NCBI GenBank assembly: GCA_019424905.1
Contig: JAHYYP010000012.1
Location: 1-46,148, forward strand
Direction of reading: 5' to 3'
DNA: 46,148 nucleotides
Source: Collinsella sp.
GTDB lineage: Bacteria; Actinomycetota; Coriobacteriia; Coriobacteriales; Coriobacteriaceae
The notes beneath the pieces were generated by a model. It was not told where the DNA came from. It saw only the letters and a list, made by a program, of their open reading frames with translations, and did not search any database. The position numbers and the translations under genes are program-made. Positions within the stretch are counted from its first letter, which is position 1; each line of letters begins with the position of its first letter. Of the stretch, positions 24,718 through 33,523 are shown piece by piece.

Positions 24718-27700
24718 CTAGAGGTTGTAGGTGACCACTTGAGGTTCGGCGGGATTGACGAAGATGGTTGGATTCGCCCGCTCCACGCGAACGAACTTGA
24801 CGGTCACGACCTCAAAGCCCGCCTTGTGCAGAACGTCGGCGTAAACGCGCGCCTGCAAGGCGTGTTTCTCGAGCAGCTGCTCCGGCGTCTCATCCGGCGT
24901 GCCACCCGTCTTGTAGTCGATGACCAGTGCGCGCGACGGATCCGCCGGGTCGGTTGCCAAAGCATCGATGGCGCCCTCGGCATAGGCGCCGTAGCGGGCG
25001 ATATCCTCGTCCTCGCAGCCCAGCGAGAAGAACGGCACCTCGGCACGGATGCACGGCCACGCGAGCAGCTCGGCACGAACCGACGACTTGAGCCAGCGAT
25101 CCAGAGCGACATCGAAGCGCTCGCGCTGTTCCGGCGTCAGGCGCCACAAGCGAGCCAGGGCGTCGGCACGCTCAACGGGCAGCGCATCGGCACCCATCTC
25201 GATGAGCCACTGGCAAGCGGCGTGGAAGGCCGAGCCCAGCGCCATGGGGTTGCCGGCGGGCTCGACAGCAGCCACGTCCGCATCGGCCATCTCCGAGCCA
25301 TCCGACTCCGCATCATCGCCGGACTCGTCCATGGGAACAAGCGCCTCGGCGGCACGGTCCTCGGACTCGGCATGCAGCGCCACGGCAATTGACGAGTAGC
25401 TATACGAGTCACGCACCGGGAACGGACAGATGCCCATGCGCACGCCCACTGCCTGGGGATACACGAGCTCAAACGCATCGGGCTTGGGGTCGGCAGGACC
25501 GGGCACAGTTGAGTGCGCAGCATTATCAGCGACATCGACATCGCCGCGAACGAGCCTGCCCTCGGCATCCAGCGAAGCGTTAGCCTCAAACGCCTGCTCA
25601 CCAAACGTAAAGTCCGCCAGCGAGATGAGCTCGTAGTCGCCCGGCTGGGAGTTGTCGAACACCAGACGGTCGCTATCGAGCTGCGGCATGTCCAGACTAT
25701 CGGTCGGCAGGATGCGGCGCAGCACGTCGTAGGTCAGATCCGTCTCGACATCGAAGGTCGGCGCCATCACCTTGCCGCGGCTCACGCCGGCATCCATCGC
25801 CAGAATGAGCAACTCGCGCGCTCGCGTCATGGCGACATAGAGCAGACGAGCCCGCTCCTCGAGCGAAAGCTGCAGGTCGTCGTTACGCAGGCGGGCAAAT
25901 GCCTCGGCGGGAGAGCCCGTCGCGCAGACGTCCTCCATGAGCTCCGGCGGCAACCACAGCGACGTGCCCTTGCCCTTAAACGCGTGTTCAAACTGCTTTT
26001 TGACGTCATCGCCCTTCACGAAGGTCCCGTCGGCAAGCTTAACGCCATCGAAACGAGCCGGCAGCGCCACGACTTGCGCCCCACCGTCGACGCGACCCAT
26101 TTGTGCCGCACCGGACGATTTGCGCACGCCAAAACACTCGGCAACCGCTACAACCGGATACTCCAGGCCCTTGGACGCATGCACGGTCATGATGCGCACC
26201 GCGCCGTCGCCCTCCTCGTTGAGGGCGCCCGGGGCCTCCTTGCCCGCCAAGAAGCGGTCGAAGGCGAGCGCGATGGAGCGCGGAGAATTGCCGAGCTCGG
26301 CCTCTGCCTCGGCCACGGCATCGAGCGCCTTGAGCACGTTGGCGGCAATGGCCTTGCCCTCGGGGCCGCGCTGCGCCAGACGCACGAACCAGCCGGAGGC
26401 ATTGACCACATCGCGCGCGATGGCGGCGAACGAATCGCGTCCCACGCGACGAAGCGCGTAGCGCAGCACCTCGCGGGCACGCGTCACGAGCGGCAGGTTC
26501 TGCAAACCCGGCACATCGGAATCGCTCATGATGCCCACATCGATATTGCGGCGCGACGTCTCGCCCGTCTGCTCGTCGAGCTTGGTCGCCAGCGCCAGGA
26601 ACTCCTGGGCGCCGAGTGCAAACATCGGCGAGGCCAGCAACGGCATAAGGCCTTGGGCCGTATCGGCCGGATTGGCGAGCGCGCAGACCAGGGCACGCAC
26701 CGTCTGCACCTCGGCCGCCTGGGCAAAGACCGAGCCGCCTGCGATGACGCAGTCGAGTCCTTGGTCGCGGAAGGCCTGCGCGTAGACGTCGGCATTGGTC
26801 ATGCGACCCAGCAGCAGCACCATGCCGCCCTGGGGCTGGCCGGCATCGGCAAGCGCATGGAATCGCTCGGCGATCGCACGGGCCTTGGCCTGCGTGCGCT
26901 CCTGCATACTGCCGCCGGCAACGAACAGCGCCTGGCGGCGCGAAGCCTTTGCCTTGAGCATGTCCTTGCGTTTGTCGCTCGGTTCAAGATCCAAGAACCC
27001 CTGCATCAAACCACCGGTGTCGCCGTCAAAGACGCGCGCCACATAGCGCAGCACCTCGTCGTGGCTGCGGAAGTTGCGCACGAGTTTGACGAGCTCGCCG
27101 GCGGGAGCATCGGACGTGGTGACCGTCTCGGACGCCGTCGTCGAACCCACCTTGCGCTCCTGGCGGCGAAACACCTCGACCTCGGCACCACGGAAGCGAT
27201 AGATCGACTGCTGCGCATCGCCCACCGTGCACAGCGCGCGCTCGCCCGCACCCGTCAAATAGCGAATCAGATCGACCTGCATCTGGTCGGTATCTTGGAA
27301 CTCGTCGATCATGACCATCTTAAAGCGGCCCTCATAGGCAGCTCGAATAGCCGGGTAGTCGCGCAGCGCCTCGTACGCCATGCGCAGCAGGTCATTGTTA
27401 TCGAGCGCGGACTGGTCGGCCTTGAGCGCACGGTACTCCGCCTCTACGGCACGGGCAAGCCCCACCAGCGCATCGAGCGCCGGGCCGCCGCAGGCAAGCA
27501 CGATATTGATAAACGCATCAGCCGCCTCGGCCTTGAGTAGCTCCACCTGCTCCTTAGGAAACGCCTTGCTCGCCCGAGGCATACTGCACGACATCATGAG
27601 TCGCGCCGCATCCTCCATGGTTTTGCCGCTCGCCTCAAACGCGTCGATGGCGTCGAGTGCCACCTGCGCTTTCTCGGTCGTGGCCTTGCTTGCGCCCAGC

Positions 27701-28344
27701 GCCGCACGATAGGCATCGGCAAGCGCCGAGGTGTCGGCCTGGCCGCGCGCCACGCACACATCGTCCATGCCGCCCGGAAGCTGGCTCGATAGCTCCAGCA
27801 AGTCGCGCACCAGGCCTTTGATGGTGGTACCGGCGCCAAACGTCCCGCCCTCGCCCGCCATGGGATACCAGGCGTAGAGGGCCTTAAGCGAAGTGGCGAG
27901 CTCGGGCGCGGCATCGGGCGCCGTCGCGCGCCCCAGCACATGCTCGACAGCCTGATCCATAAGCTCGTCGGTATCGGTGAGCACCGTGAACTCGGGATCG
28001 ATGCCCAGCTCCAACGCATGCGCGCGCAGAATGCGCGAACACATGCCGTGAATGGTCGAGATCCAAGCGTCATCGACCGTCAGGGCCTCTTCGTCCATCC
28101 CCTCGTCGATAAGCGCACGGCGCACGCGGTCGCGGATCTCGGCCGCGGCGTCTTTGGTAAAGGTAATGGCGAGCACCTGGTCCAGATGCTCGACAAACGG
28201 ACCGGATTCGGGCGAGAGCGCATAGACGATGCGGCGCGTGAGGGTAAAGGTCTTGCCCGAGCCGGCACCTGCCGAGACAAACAGCGGACGGTCGAGCGTT
28301 TTGACGACTTGCAGCTGTTGCGGCATCAAAGTCGAAAGATCCAT
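24718..28344 (-). CDS. addA: ATP-dependent helicase/nuclease subunit A (AddA)
   Basis: A 1208-aa UvrD-type helicase fused to a RecB-type nuclease; with AddB it processes double-strand breaks for recombination. Walker A is SAGAGSGKTFTL (24-35). Other helicase motifs are LAITFTKDAAAEIRDR, MVMIDEFQDTD, GDAQQSIYRFRGA, and VHASKGLEYPVVAV. The C-terminal nuclease core is complete: EGAIDALATD, VIDYKTGG and the Gln-Tyr motif ALQARVYADVL. Its start is 3 nt from the addB stop codon, and the ribosome site AAGGAGGG lies in the end of addB, so translation is probably coupled. Confidence 0.95.
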   Translation of the reverse strand: MDLSTLMPQQLQVVKTLDRPLFVSAGAGSGKTFTLTRRIVYALSPESGPFVEHLDQVLAITFTKDAAAEIRDRVRRALIDEGMDEEALTVDDAWISTIHGMCSRILRAHALELGIDPEFTVLTDTDELMDQAVEHVLGRATAPDAAPELATSLKALYAWYPMAGEGGTFGAGTTIKGLVRDLLELSSQLPGGMDDVCVARGQADTSALADAYRAALGASKATTEKAQVALDAIDAFEASGKTMEDAARLMMSCSMPRASKAFPKEQVELLKAEAADAFINIVLACGGPALDALVGLARAVEAEYRALKADQSALDNNDLLRMAYEALRDYPAIRAAYEGRFKMVMIDEFQDTDQMQVDLIRYLTGAGERALCTVGDAQQSIYRFRGAEVEVFRRQERKVGSTTASETVTTSDAPAGELVKLVRNFRSHDEVLRYVARVFDGDTGGLMQGFLDLEPSDKRKDMLKAKASRRQALFVAGGSMQERTQAKARAIAERFHALADAGQPQGGMVLLLGRMTNADVYAQAFRDQGLDCVIAGGSVFAQAAEVQTVRALVCALANPADTAQGLMPLLASPMFALGAQEFLALATKLDEQTGETSRRNIDVGIMSDSDVPGLQNLPLVTRAREVLRYALRRVGRDSFAAIARDVVNASGWFVRLAQRGPEGKAIAANVLKALDAVAEAEAELGNSPRSIALAFDRFLAGKEAPGALNEEGDGAVRIMTVHASKGLEYPVVAVAECFGVRKSSGAAQMGRVDGGAQVVALPARFDGVKLADGTFVKGDDVKKQFEHAFKGKGTSLWLPPELMEDVCATGSPAEAFARLRNDDLQLSLEERARLLYVAMTRARELLILAMDAGVSRGKVMAPTFDVETDLTYDVLRRILPTDSLDMPQLDSDRLVFDNSQPGDYELISLADFTFGEQAFEANASLDAEGRLVRGDVDVADNAAHSTVPGPADPKPDAFELVYPQAVGVRMGICPFPVRDSYSYSSIAVALHAESEDRAAEALVPMDESGDDAESDGSEMADADVAAVEPAGNPMALGSAFHAACQWLIEMGADALPVERADALARLWRLTPEQRERFDVALDRWLKSSVRAELLAWPCIRAEVPFFSLGCEDEDIARYGAYAEGAIDALATDPADPSRALVIDYKTGGTPDETPEQLLEKHALQARVYADVLHKAGFEVVTVKFVRVERANPTIFVNPAEPQVVTYNL

Positions 28345-28347
28345 GGT

Positions 28348-31300
28348 CTACACGTCCCTCCTTACAAACGTTCCTTCGTGGTTATACGAGCAGCGCGCAT
28401 GCGCGGCCTGCGCCGACGTCGGATCGACAGCGGCGACGTCGCCCGCCTCGAGCTCGCGCAGGCGCTCGGCAATGCCGGCCTCCACGCGGTCGAGCAGCGC
28501 ATCGAAGTCCATGTTGCCGCCCTCGCCCGGAAAGCCCTTCTTGAGGCCCGGGATGCGACCGTCGCCGCGCTCCTCCTCGAGCAGCTCGGCGCTCGCGGCA
28601 CCGCGCAACGCCGGCTTGCCGCCCTTGGTCGAAAAATAGAGCGCCGCGCGGGTGTCCAAATCCAGCGCCCGGCGCATGGCCTGCGCGTAGATGAGTGTCT
28701 GGGTATGGGGCGGCAGCCAGCGCGGATCGTCGATGGGGGCCTCGCCCGACTCCTCGTCGCGCACCGTGGGGTCGGCGAGCTTAAACTCCTCGACACCCGA
28801 ACGATGCTTGTAGTCAATCACCACAGCGCGGTTCTCGGCATCCACATCCACGCGGTCGATGCGCCCGCCGAGCGGCCAGCCGGCATACTCGACCTGGAGC
28901 TCGTTGAACGCAAACTCCAGGTAGCGCGGCGCGAAGGGCGCGAGCGCCTCGGACTCGTAGGCGAGCACGCCCTCCAGTTGCGGCAAGATCTCGGCCGCCT
29001 GGCGCTCCTCCACTGGAGAGAGCGGCACCAGCGGGCCCTCGGTACCGCGCTTGCCGGCGTGCTCGGCCAGGGTCTCGGCAAAGACCTCGTGCAGCAGCTC
29101 CTTCGCGCGCGGCAGATTCATGGGCGTCACACGCTCCATGCCCTCCTGCGGAAGACGTGCATGCAAGTGCTCCAGCACGTCATGGACAAAGTTGCCCTTC
29201 TCCATGTTGCCAAAGCCTGCATCGATGGACTGAGGTTTGACGCGATACGAGACGAACCAGCACAGCGGGCAGGTGGAATAGGCCTCGATCTGCGAGGCGG
29301 ACGTCAGGCGCGGCACGAGCGGCGCGTCCTCGCCTTCGCCATCGCGACGACGCAGGACCAAATACGGCACGGCCTCGGCACTCAGATGCTGAGGGGCTTC
29401 ACAGGTCACGCGCTCGCGCTTGAGACCTTCGCCTGCCGCGGGATCGAAGTCCTTTACGATATCACCCTCACCCACGCACTTCGCCTTGTCGGCGCCAGCG
29501 GCTTTAGCGTCACCAGCGGTCTTAGCGTCGTCAGCGATCTTAGCGCCGTCAGCCTCGGCATGCGCCCGCAACTCGGTCCACACGGCAGCCGGATAGCACT
29601 CGCGCGCCTGGCGATCGTGGGTCACACGGGCGAGCGTAACCGGGCCGCGTGACGCCTGCATCGCGTGGCCAAAGCGCGCGCGCAGCAAGGCCGCGGGCTC
29701 AAGCGTCACGCCCTCGCGACCAAGGCTCGCCGTCAGCGTGGCCAGCGGCCCCTCCTCGTGCGAGAGCGGATAGCTGTCCAGATCGACATCGGCAAACAGC
29801 ACGGCATCGTAGCTGCCGGGGCGCAGAGCTGCCGCATCGGCAAGCGAAGCAAAACGAACCTGAGCACGTGGCGCACGGTCAACCTCGTAGGTCTCGTAAT
29901 CGTAGGCGGTGCTACGCTTGTCCACCTTGGTGCGAATGCCATCGAGCACGGGCACGGTCGCGGCCTGCGACACGTCGAGCACGCGGGCGCCATTCATAAG
30001 GATGTCGATGACGTGGCGCAGCAAGGCCACCTCCGCCTGGCGACGAGCCTGACCGTCAAGGCCTCCAAGGGCGCGATCGGGCAACGCCTCGGCAACGGCA
30101 AGCATGGCCTTGAGCGCCGTCACGGGCTTGTCACGCCACAGCGCCTGGAACACGTCCGAAACCACACACGGTACGTTCTTAAACCAGTTGTCGTCGCTCG
30201 CCGCCTTGCGCGCGCCCCTCACCTGGCCTTGGACACTCTGCAGCAGGCTCTTAACGCTCGCGGTAGTCTTGCTGCGCGAGAGACGCATATTCTTATCGAA
30301 GGCACGGGCATTGACGGCATCAGCGCCCGAAAGCGGACTGTAGATCCAGTCGGTAAGCTCCGGCGCGGGCCACCACTCGGTCTTTGACGCCGTGCCCTCA
30401 TCGGCGGCCTTCATGCGCTCGATCAGGCCGGCAAGCGCCGCAAACTGCCTGCCCGCAATGGATTGGGAAAACGCCGTGAACTCAGTTGTCTCGGCAGCGA
30501 TATGGCGAGCCGCCAGACGAGAGGCGAGCTCACCGAACAGCTGGGGTGCCCGAGCAGAAACAACGAGCACGCGCACGGGGTCGGCGGGCGTTGCAGTAGT
30601 TTTATCGGCCTTGGACTCCTTGTGCGATTTCACCAACTTATCGATGGCGTCCGCATAAGCATGGGCGCGGGCATGGGGGCCGGCGACCTCAATAAAGGCA
30701 GGCTGAGCGGCGGTCCCGCAAGCGGCATCAGACGCGCCGACACCCTCCCCCAGCGGCCCGACCTCAAACAGCACACCGCGGGCATCAAATGCCGTGGCAA
30801 GCTTCTCGCGCATCGCCGCCTGCTCGCGGGCAAGCAGCACGACGACCTCTCCCCCATTGTTCGCCACGGCAGACAGCAGCTCGAGCAGACCGTGCGTAAA
30901 CGACGTGATACCGCGCACGCATACGGCGCGGGCGCACGCCGGCAGGCTATCGGCCAGGGCACCGGCCATAATGTCAGCCGCCTCGCAGGGCTCGACCATA
31001 TCTCGACGGTCCAAACCGCCCGCGTAGGCACGCAAAAGCTCGAACACACGAGCCTCGGCATCGCTTTTTGGCTCCGGCTGGCAGTTGTCGCCACGGCATC
31101 GTTCGGCACCCGTCCCCGCCACACCCGGCAGCACATCGCGGGCCATGCGCGCAAGCATACGCACCGTGCCCTGGCTGCGCGAAAGCGGCTGCAGGTCGGC
31201 ATCATCGAGGCGCGTGACCATGTCCGAAAACAGCATCTGGCGCTGCAGGTTGTCGACGAAACCGCGCCCGTCGCCCAAAAGCTCCCAAAGCGAGCGAAGC

Positions 31301-31497
31301 CACGATGTAGGCGTCTTGTAGTCGATACCCAGCGAAACGCCGGCTTCCGCCGCATCATGACGGCACAGGTCGAGCTCGGCAAACGTAGGTGCCAGCAACA
31401 CGGCACGCCCGTGGCGGGCAATAAGATCGGCAAGCAACGCCGACTCGGCATCGCTCAAATCCGTGCCGGCATTGGTGGTATAGATTCGAACAGGCAT
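28348..31497 (-). CDS. addB: ATP-dependent helicase/nuclease subunit B (AddB-like)
   Basis: A 1049-aa partner of AddA with an inactive helicase-like front and a RecB-type nuclease at the C-terminus. The nuclease core is intact (GGRIDRVDVDAENRAVVIDYKHRSG, then TLIYAQAM). The N-terminus, VRIYTTNAGTDLSD, lacks the Walker A loop found in Bacillus AddB. The Fe-S cluster pattern is also incomplete: there is a CPLC pair before the nuclease (about 742) but only one Cys (Cys1036) in the tail, where three are usual. A low-complexity Ala/Lys/Asp stretch lies between about 645 and 680. GGAGGACC precedes the ATG at 31497. Identity rests on length, the nuclease domain and the addA neighbour. Confidence 0.9.
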   Translation of the reverse strand: MPVRIYTTNAGTDLSDAESALLADLIARHGRAVLLAPTFAELDLCRHDAAEAGVSLGIDYKTPTSWLRSLWELLGDGRGFVDNLQRQMLFSDMVTRLDDADLQPLSRSQGTVRMLARMARDVLPGVAGTGAERCRGDNCQPEPKSDAEARVFELLRAYAGGLDRRDMVEPCEAADIMAGALADSLPACARAVCVRGITSFTHGLLELLSAVANNGGEVVVLLAREQAAMREKLATAFDARGVLFEVGPLGEGVGASDAACGTAAQPAFIEVAGPHARAHAYADAIDKLVKSHKESKADKTTATPADPVRVLVVSARAPQLFGELASRLAARHIAAETTEFTAFSQSIAGRQFAALAGLIERMKAADEGTASKTEWWPAPELTDWIYSPLSGADAVNARAFDKNMRLSRSKTTASVKSLLQSVQGQVRGARKAASDDNWFKNVPCVVSDVFQALWRDKPVTALKAMLAVAEALPDRALGGLDGQARRQAEVALLRHVIDILMNGARVLDVSQAATVPVLDGIRTKVDKRSTAYDYETYEVDRAPRAQVRFASLADAAALRPGSYDAVLFADVDLDSYPLSHEEGPLATLTASLGREGVTLEPAALLRARFGHAMQASRGPVTLARVTHDRQARECYPAAVWTELRAHAEADGAKIADDAKTAGDAKAAGADKAKCVGEGDIVKDFDPAAGEGLKRERVTCEAPQHLSAEAVPYLVLRRRDGEGEDAPLVPRLTSASQIEAYSTCPLCWFVSYRVKPQSIDAGFGNMEKGNFVHDVLEHLHARLPQEGMERVTPMNLPRAKELLHEVFAETLAEHAGKRGTEGPLVPLSPVEERQAAEILPQLEGVLAYESEALAPFAPRYLEFAFNELQVEYAGWPLGGRIDRVDVDAENRAVVIDYKHRSGVEEFKLADPTVRDEESGEAPIDDPRWLPPHTQTLIYAQAMRRALDLDTRAALYFSTKGGKPALRGAASAELLEEERGDGRIPGLKKGFPGEGGNMDFDALLDRVEAGIAERLRELEAGDVAAVDPTSAQAAHARCSYNHEGTFVRRDV

Positions 31498-31580
31498 GGT
31501 CCTCCGCTCAAACTGTTCGCAATAATCAATGCATCCATCCTACCCGCCCAAGCGGACAGATTTGCCCCACGCCAACAGAT

Positions 31581-31667
31581 TTGATCCCTTGGGGACGGAG
31601 GAAAACGGATCACCGGGTTAGACTGACCCCCTCGATGATCCGTTTTCCTCCGTCCCCAAGGGATCAA
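31581..31667. repeat. 32-bp perfect inverted repeat with GGGGACGG core
   Basis: Arms 31581-31612 and 31636-31667 are perfect reverse complements, with a 23-nt spacer. The arm contains TTGGGGACGGAGG followed by AAAACGGATCA. Near-identical single copies lie at 45313-45342 and 45711-45740. The repeat sits between addB and the yerC terminator. Confidence 0.85.
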
Positions 31668-31694
31668 AAAAACCGCCCCCGAAGGAGCGGTTTT
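31665..31694 (-). terminator. Intrinsic terminator after the YerC-like gene
   Basis: On the minus strand, AAAACCGCTCC-TTCG-GGGGCGGTTTT forms a stem followed by TTTGATC. It abuts the 32-bp inverted repeat and ends the yerC transcript. Confidence 0.82.
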
Positions 31695-31716
31695 ACACAA
31701 TCCGTTTTGGCGCGGC

Positions 31717-32016
31717 CTACTCGCCATCCTCCAGCTTGATGAGGATCTTGCGGTAGCCACCGTACTCGCCGTTGAGCGCCTTGGACACACGGCTCACCGT
31801 GGTGGACGAAGCGCCGGTACGCGCCTGAACCTCGACATAGGGCTCGCCCTCGTCCAGGTAACGCGCGACCTGCAGACGCTGCGATAGATCGCAAATCTCG
31901 CGCGGCGTGCAGATATCGGTCAAAAACGCTTGGATATCCTTCTCGTCGTCCAAAAGGCTAAATGCGTGGACCAGCTGCTTGACATCAGGCTTGTCAAACA
32001 TGTTCTCGATATTCAT
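31717..32016 (-). CDS. YerC/TrpR-like transcriptional regulator
   Basis: A 99-aa all-helical protein of the TrpR superfamily, YerC/YecD type. The helix-turn-helix is clear: TPREICDLSQRLQVARYLDEG, then VQARTGASSTTVSRVSKALN. It starts at the ATG at 32016 (MNIENMFDKPDVKQLVHAF). Relatives are small DNA-binding repressors whose ligands are largely unknown. It is monocistronic and divergent from the holin-family gene across a 323-bp gap. The regulated gene is not evident. Confidence 0.85.
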   Translation of the reverse strand: MNIENMFDKPDVKQLVHAFSLLDDEKDIQAFLTDICTPREICDLSQRLQVARYLDEGEPYVEVQARTGASSTTVSRVSKALNGEYGGYRKILIKLEDGE

Positions 32017-32339
32017 CGATCACCGCCAAACCCGCCAAAAGGCATCGAAGTTGATACTGACATCGGGCATCGTTCGCCCGTTCTATGCAATAGGGCAACG
32101 CCTGTGGCTTTTGCCCGTAGCAGTGTAGCACACCACCAAACTAAAGCGACAAGACTCTCTGCCAGCGGCGCGTTTTTTAGGACGAACGCCGGTTTGAAAC
32201 CGAATGCGCACGCAAGCTCCACGAATATCTGAGACAATGGGCGCCCAAACAGGACCGTGCCCGCGCATCTATCCGAGTTGCAAAGGCATGCGCCTCTCAC
32301 GCCTCTTTGCCACGTCTTGCGCAAGAAAGGATCTCCACC
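32017..32339. other. Divergent promoter region between yerC-like and holin-family genes
   Basis: No gene is supported. It must carry promoters in both directions. A minus-strand TACACT at 32122-32127 could be the -10 of the yerC-like gene. A small hairpin, GGGCAA/TTGCCC (32093-32116), and another, CGGGC/GCCCG (near 32064-32080), lie in its leader. Confidence 0.35.
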
Positions 32340-32705
32340 ATGCGCTTTTTGCTCAACTGGCTTTTGACCTCAATCGCCATCGCGATTGCAACGTTTCTCG
32401 TCCCCGGCATTCAGCCCTTCGGCATGGCCGATGCCTGGGTCTGCTTTGCCTTCGTGGGACTGTTCCTCAACATCGTCGACTCGCTCGTCAAACCATTCCT
32501 GACGGTCATCTCACTGCCGCTCACTATTATCACGCTTGGTATTTTTCAGCTCGTAGTCAATAGTTTTATGCTCGAGCTGGCCAGCTACCTGTCGGTCAAT
32601 CTGCTGGGAGCGGGTATCTCCATTGCCGGCTTTGGATCGGCCTTTATGGGCAGCATCCTGGTATCCATCATGCGCAGCATTCTCGACAGCATCGCCAGGA
32701 ACTAA
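32340..32705 (+). CDS. Small four-helix membrane protein, phage holin family 4 type
   Basis: A 121-aa hydrophobic protein with four predicted transmembrane helices. The pattern LVPGIQPFG, then FLNIVDSLVKPFLTVISLPLTIITLGIFQLVVNS fits the chromosomal PF04020 'phage holin family'. Despite the name, these are usually not phage lysis proteins. The ATG at 32340 has AAAGGA nine bases upstream. It is monocistronic, with a terminator 40 nt downstream. The physiological role is unknown. Confidence 0.88.
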   Translation: MRFLLNWLLTSIAIAIATFLVPGIQPFGMADAWVCFAFVGLFLNIVDSLVKPFLTVISLPLTIITLGIFQLVVNSFMLELASYLSVNLLGAGISIAGFGSAFMGSILVSIMRSILDSIARN

Positions 32706-32744
32706 AGCGACCAGATACGGACCGCCACAACACGCCAAAACGAA

Positions 32745-32780
32745 GGCCGTCCATCGCAACGATGGGCGGCCATGTCATTT
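32745..32780 (+). terminator. Terminator-like hairpin after the holin-family gene
   Basis: A 12-bp stem with one mismatch (GGCCGTCCATCG at 32745-32756 with CGATGGGCGGCC at 32760-32771) has a 3-nt loop, followed by ATGTCATTTG. The T-tract is weak. Confidence 0.55.
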
Positions 32781-32808
32781 GTCAAGCCTCAGAGGGCAAG
32801 AAAATCTA

Positions 32809-32843
32809 CCATTTCTGCCCCGTCCCCAAATGGCAGGTGGGGC
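32809..32843 (-). terminator. Hairpin with GGGGACGGGGC core downstream of rrf2
   Basis: On the minus strand CCATTT and AAATGG flank GGGGACGGGGC, followed by TAGATTTTC. It directly abuts the rrf2 stop codon and could terminate it. The core matches the GGGACGG motif of the longer intergenic repeats at 20592, 31581, 45313 and 45711, so it may be a related repeat that has been recruited as a terminator. Confidence 0.5.
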
Positions 32844-33271
32844 TAGATGACGTAGTCGTAACCCTCGTTGGGGGCGACGAGCGCATCGAGCGTCACGCCA
32901 TCGAGGTAGTCGTTGATGAGCTTGTCCAGGTTCTTCCACACGCCGAGTGTAGGACACTCGTCCGAACGCGAGCAGCCCTTGCAGTCGCCGTCCAGGCATG
33001 CGACCGGTGCCAGGCTGCCTTCGGTCAGGCGCAAGATCTCGCCCACCGTGTACTGCTCGGGCGGACGCGTGAGCACGTAGCCGCCGCCCTTGCCGCGCAT
33101 GCCCGAGAGCATATTGGCGCGGACGAGCGTAGCCAAAATGTTCTCCAGATATTTCTCAGAAATCCCCTGACGCGCCGCGATCTCTTTGAGGGGAATGCGG
33201 CCTGCCGCCTGGTGCTCGGCCAGGTCAACCATAACGCGCAGGGCATATCTGCCCTTTGTGGAAACCAACAT
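32843..33271 (-). CDS. Rrf2-family transcriptional regulator, cysteine-rich
   Basis: A 142-aa Rrf2 regulator. The winged helix is at the N-terminus (STKGRYALRVMVDLAEH, then ISEKYLENILATLVRANMLSGMRGKGGGYVLTRP). After it lies a Cys-rich loop with Cys92, Cys97, Cys100 and Cys106 (CLDGDCKGCSRSDEC), the position where IscR-type members bind a 2Fe-2S cluster. CymR, the cysteine-metabolism regulator of Bacillus, lacks these residues, so this could be a sensor of Fe-S or redox state. It is divergently transcribed from cysK, which suggests control of cysteine synthesis, by analogy to CymR/IscR. The ligand and targets are inferred. Confidence 0.92.
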   Translation of the reverse strand: MLVSTKGRYALRVMVDLAEHQAAGRIPLKEIAARQGISEKYLENILATLVRANMLSGMRGKGGGYVLTRPPEQYTVGEILRLTEGSLAPVACLDGDCKGCSRSDECPTLGVWKNLDKLINDYLDGVTLDALVAPNEGYDYVI

Positions 33272-33397
33272 ATATATTGCTGCCTTTCGGTCTTTTAATT
33301 CGTAGAAATTCTAGCCGAAAAATTGGTTTTGAAAATACCTATTCCCGTCAAGCTGGTTAATCGACTCGTAATAATCTTCTATTTCCTATTGCGTTAC

Positions 33398-33448
33398 TAG
33401 GCTTTAGTGCCTACTATGCTTGCCAACAGCAAACGAACAACCTATAAG
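33398..33448 (+). promoter_or_regulatory. Probable cysK promoter with upstream inverted repeat
   Basis: A near-consensus promoter: TTGCCA (33420-33425), a 17-nt spacer, and TATAAG (33443-33448). Transcription would start near 33455 and give a leader of about 70 nt. An inverted repeat, TAGGC-TTTAGT-GCCTA (33398-33413), lies just upstream of the -35, where an activator or repressor could bind. A second short inverted repeat, ACCGT/ACGGT, is at 33474-33491 in the leader. Either could be an Rrf2 site. Confidence 0.6.
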
Positions 33449-33523
33449 GTTTGTGGGTTTCGCTGTTACACACACCGTAAAACCACACGGTATCCAGTCA
33501 TTTGAACACTTTGGAGGTTCACC

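Noticed and set aside
25513..27540. 675-codon open frame on the plus strand
   Set aside because: It is an antisense shadow of addA in high-GC DNA; the minus-strand frame has all helicase and nuclease motifs.
32340..32705. Evidence of prophage from a 'phage holin' gene
   Set aside because: This family is chromosomal in many bacteria and no other phage gene is present in the window.
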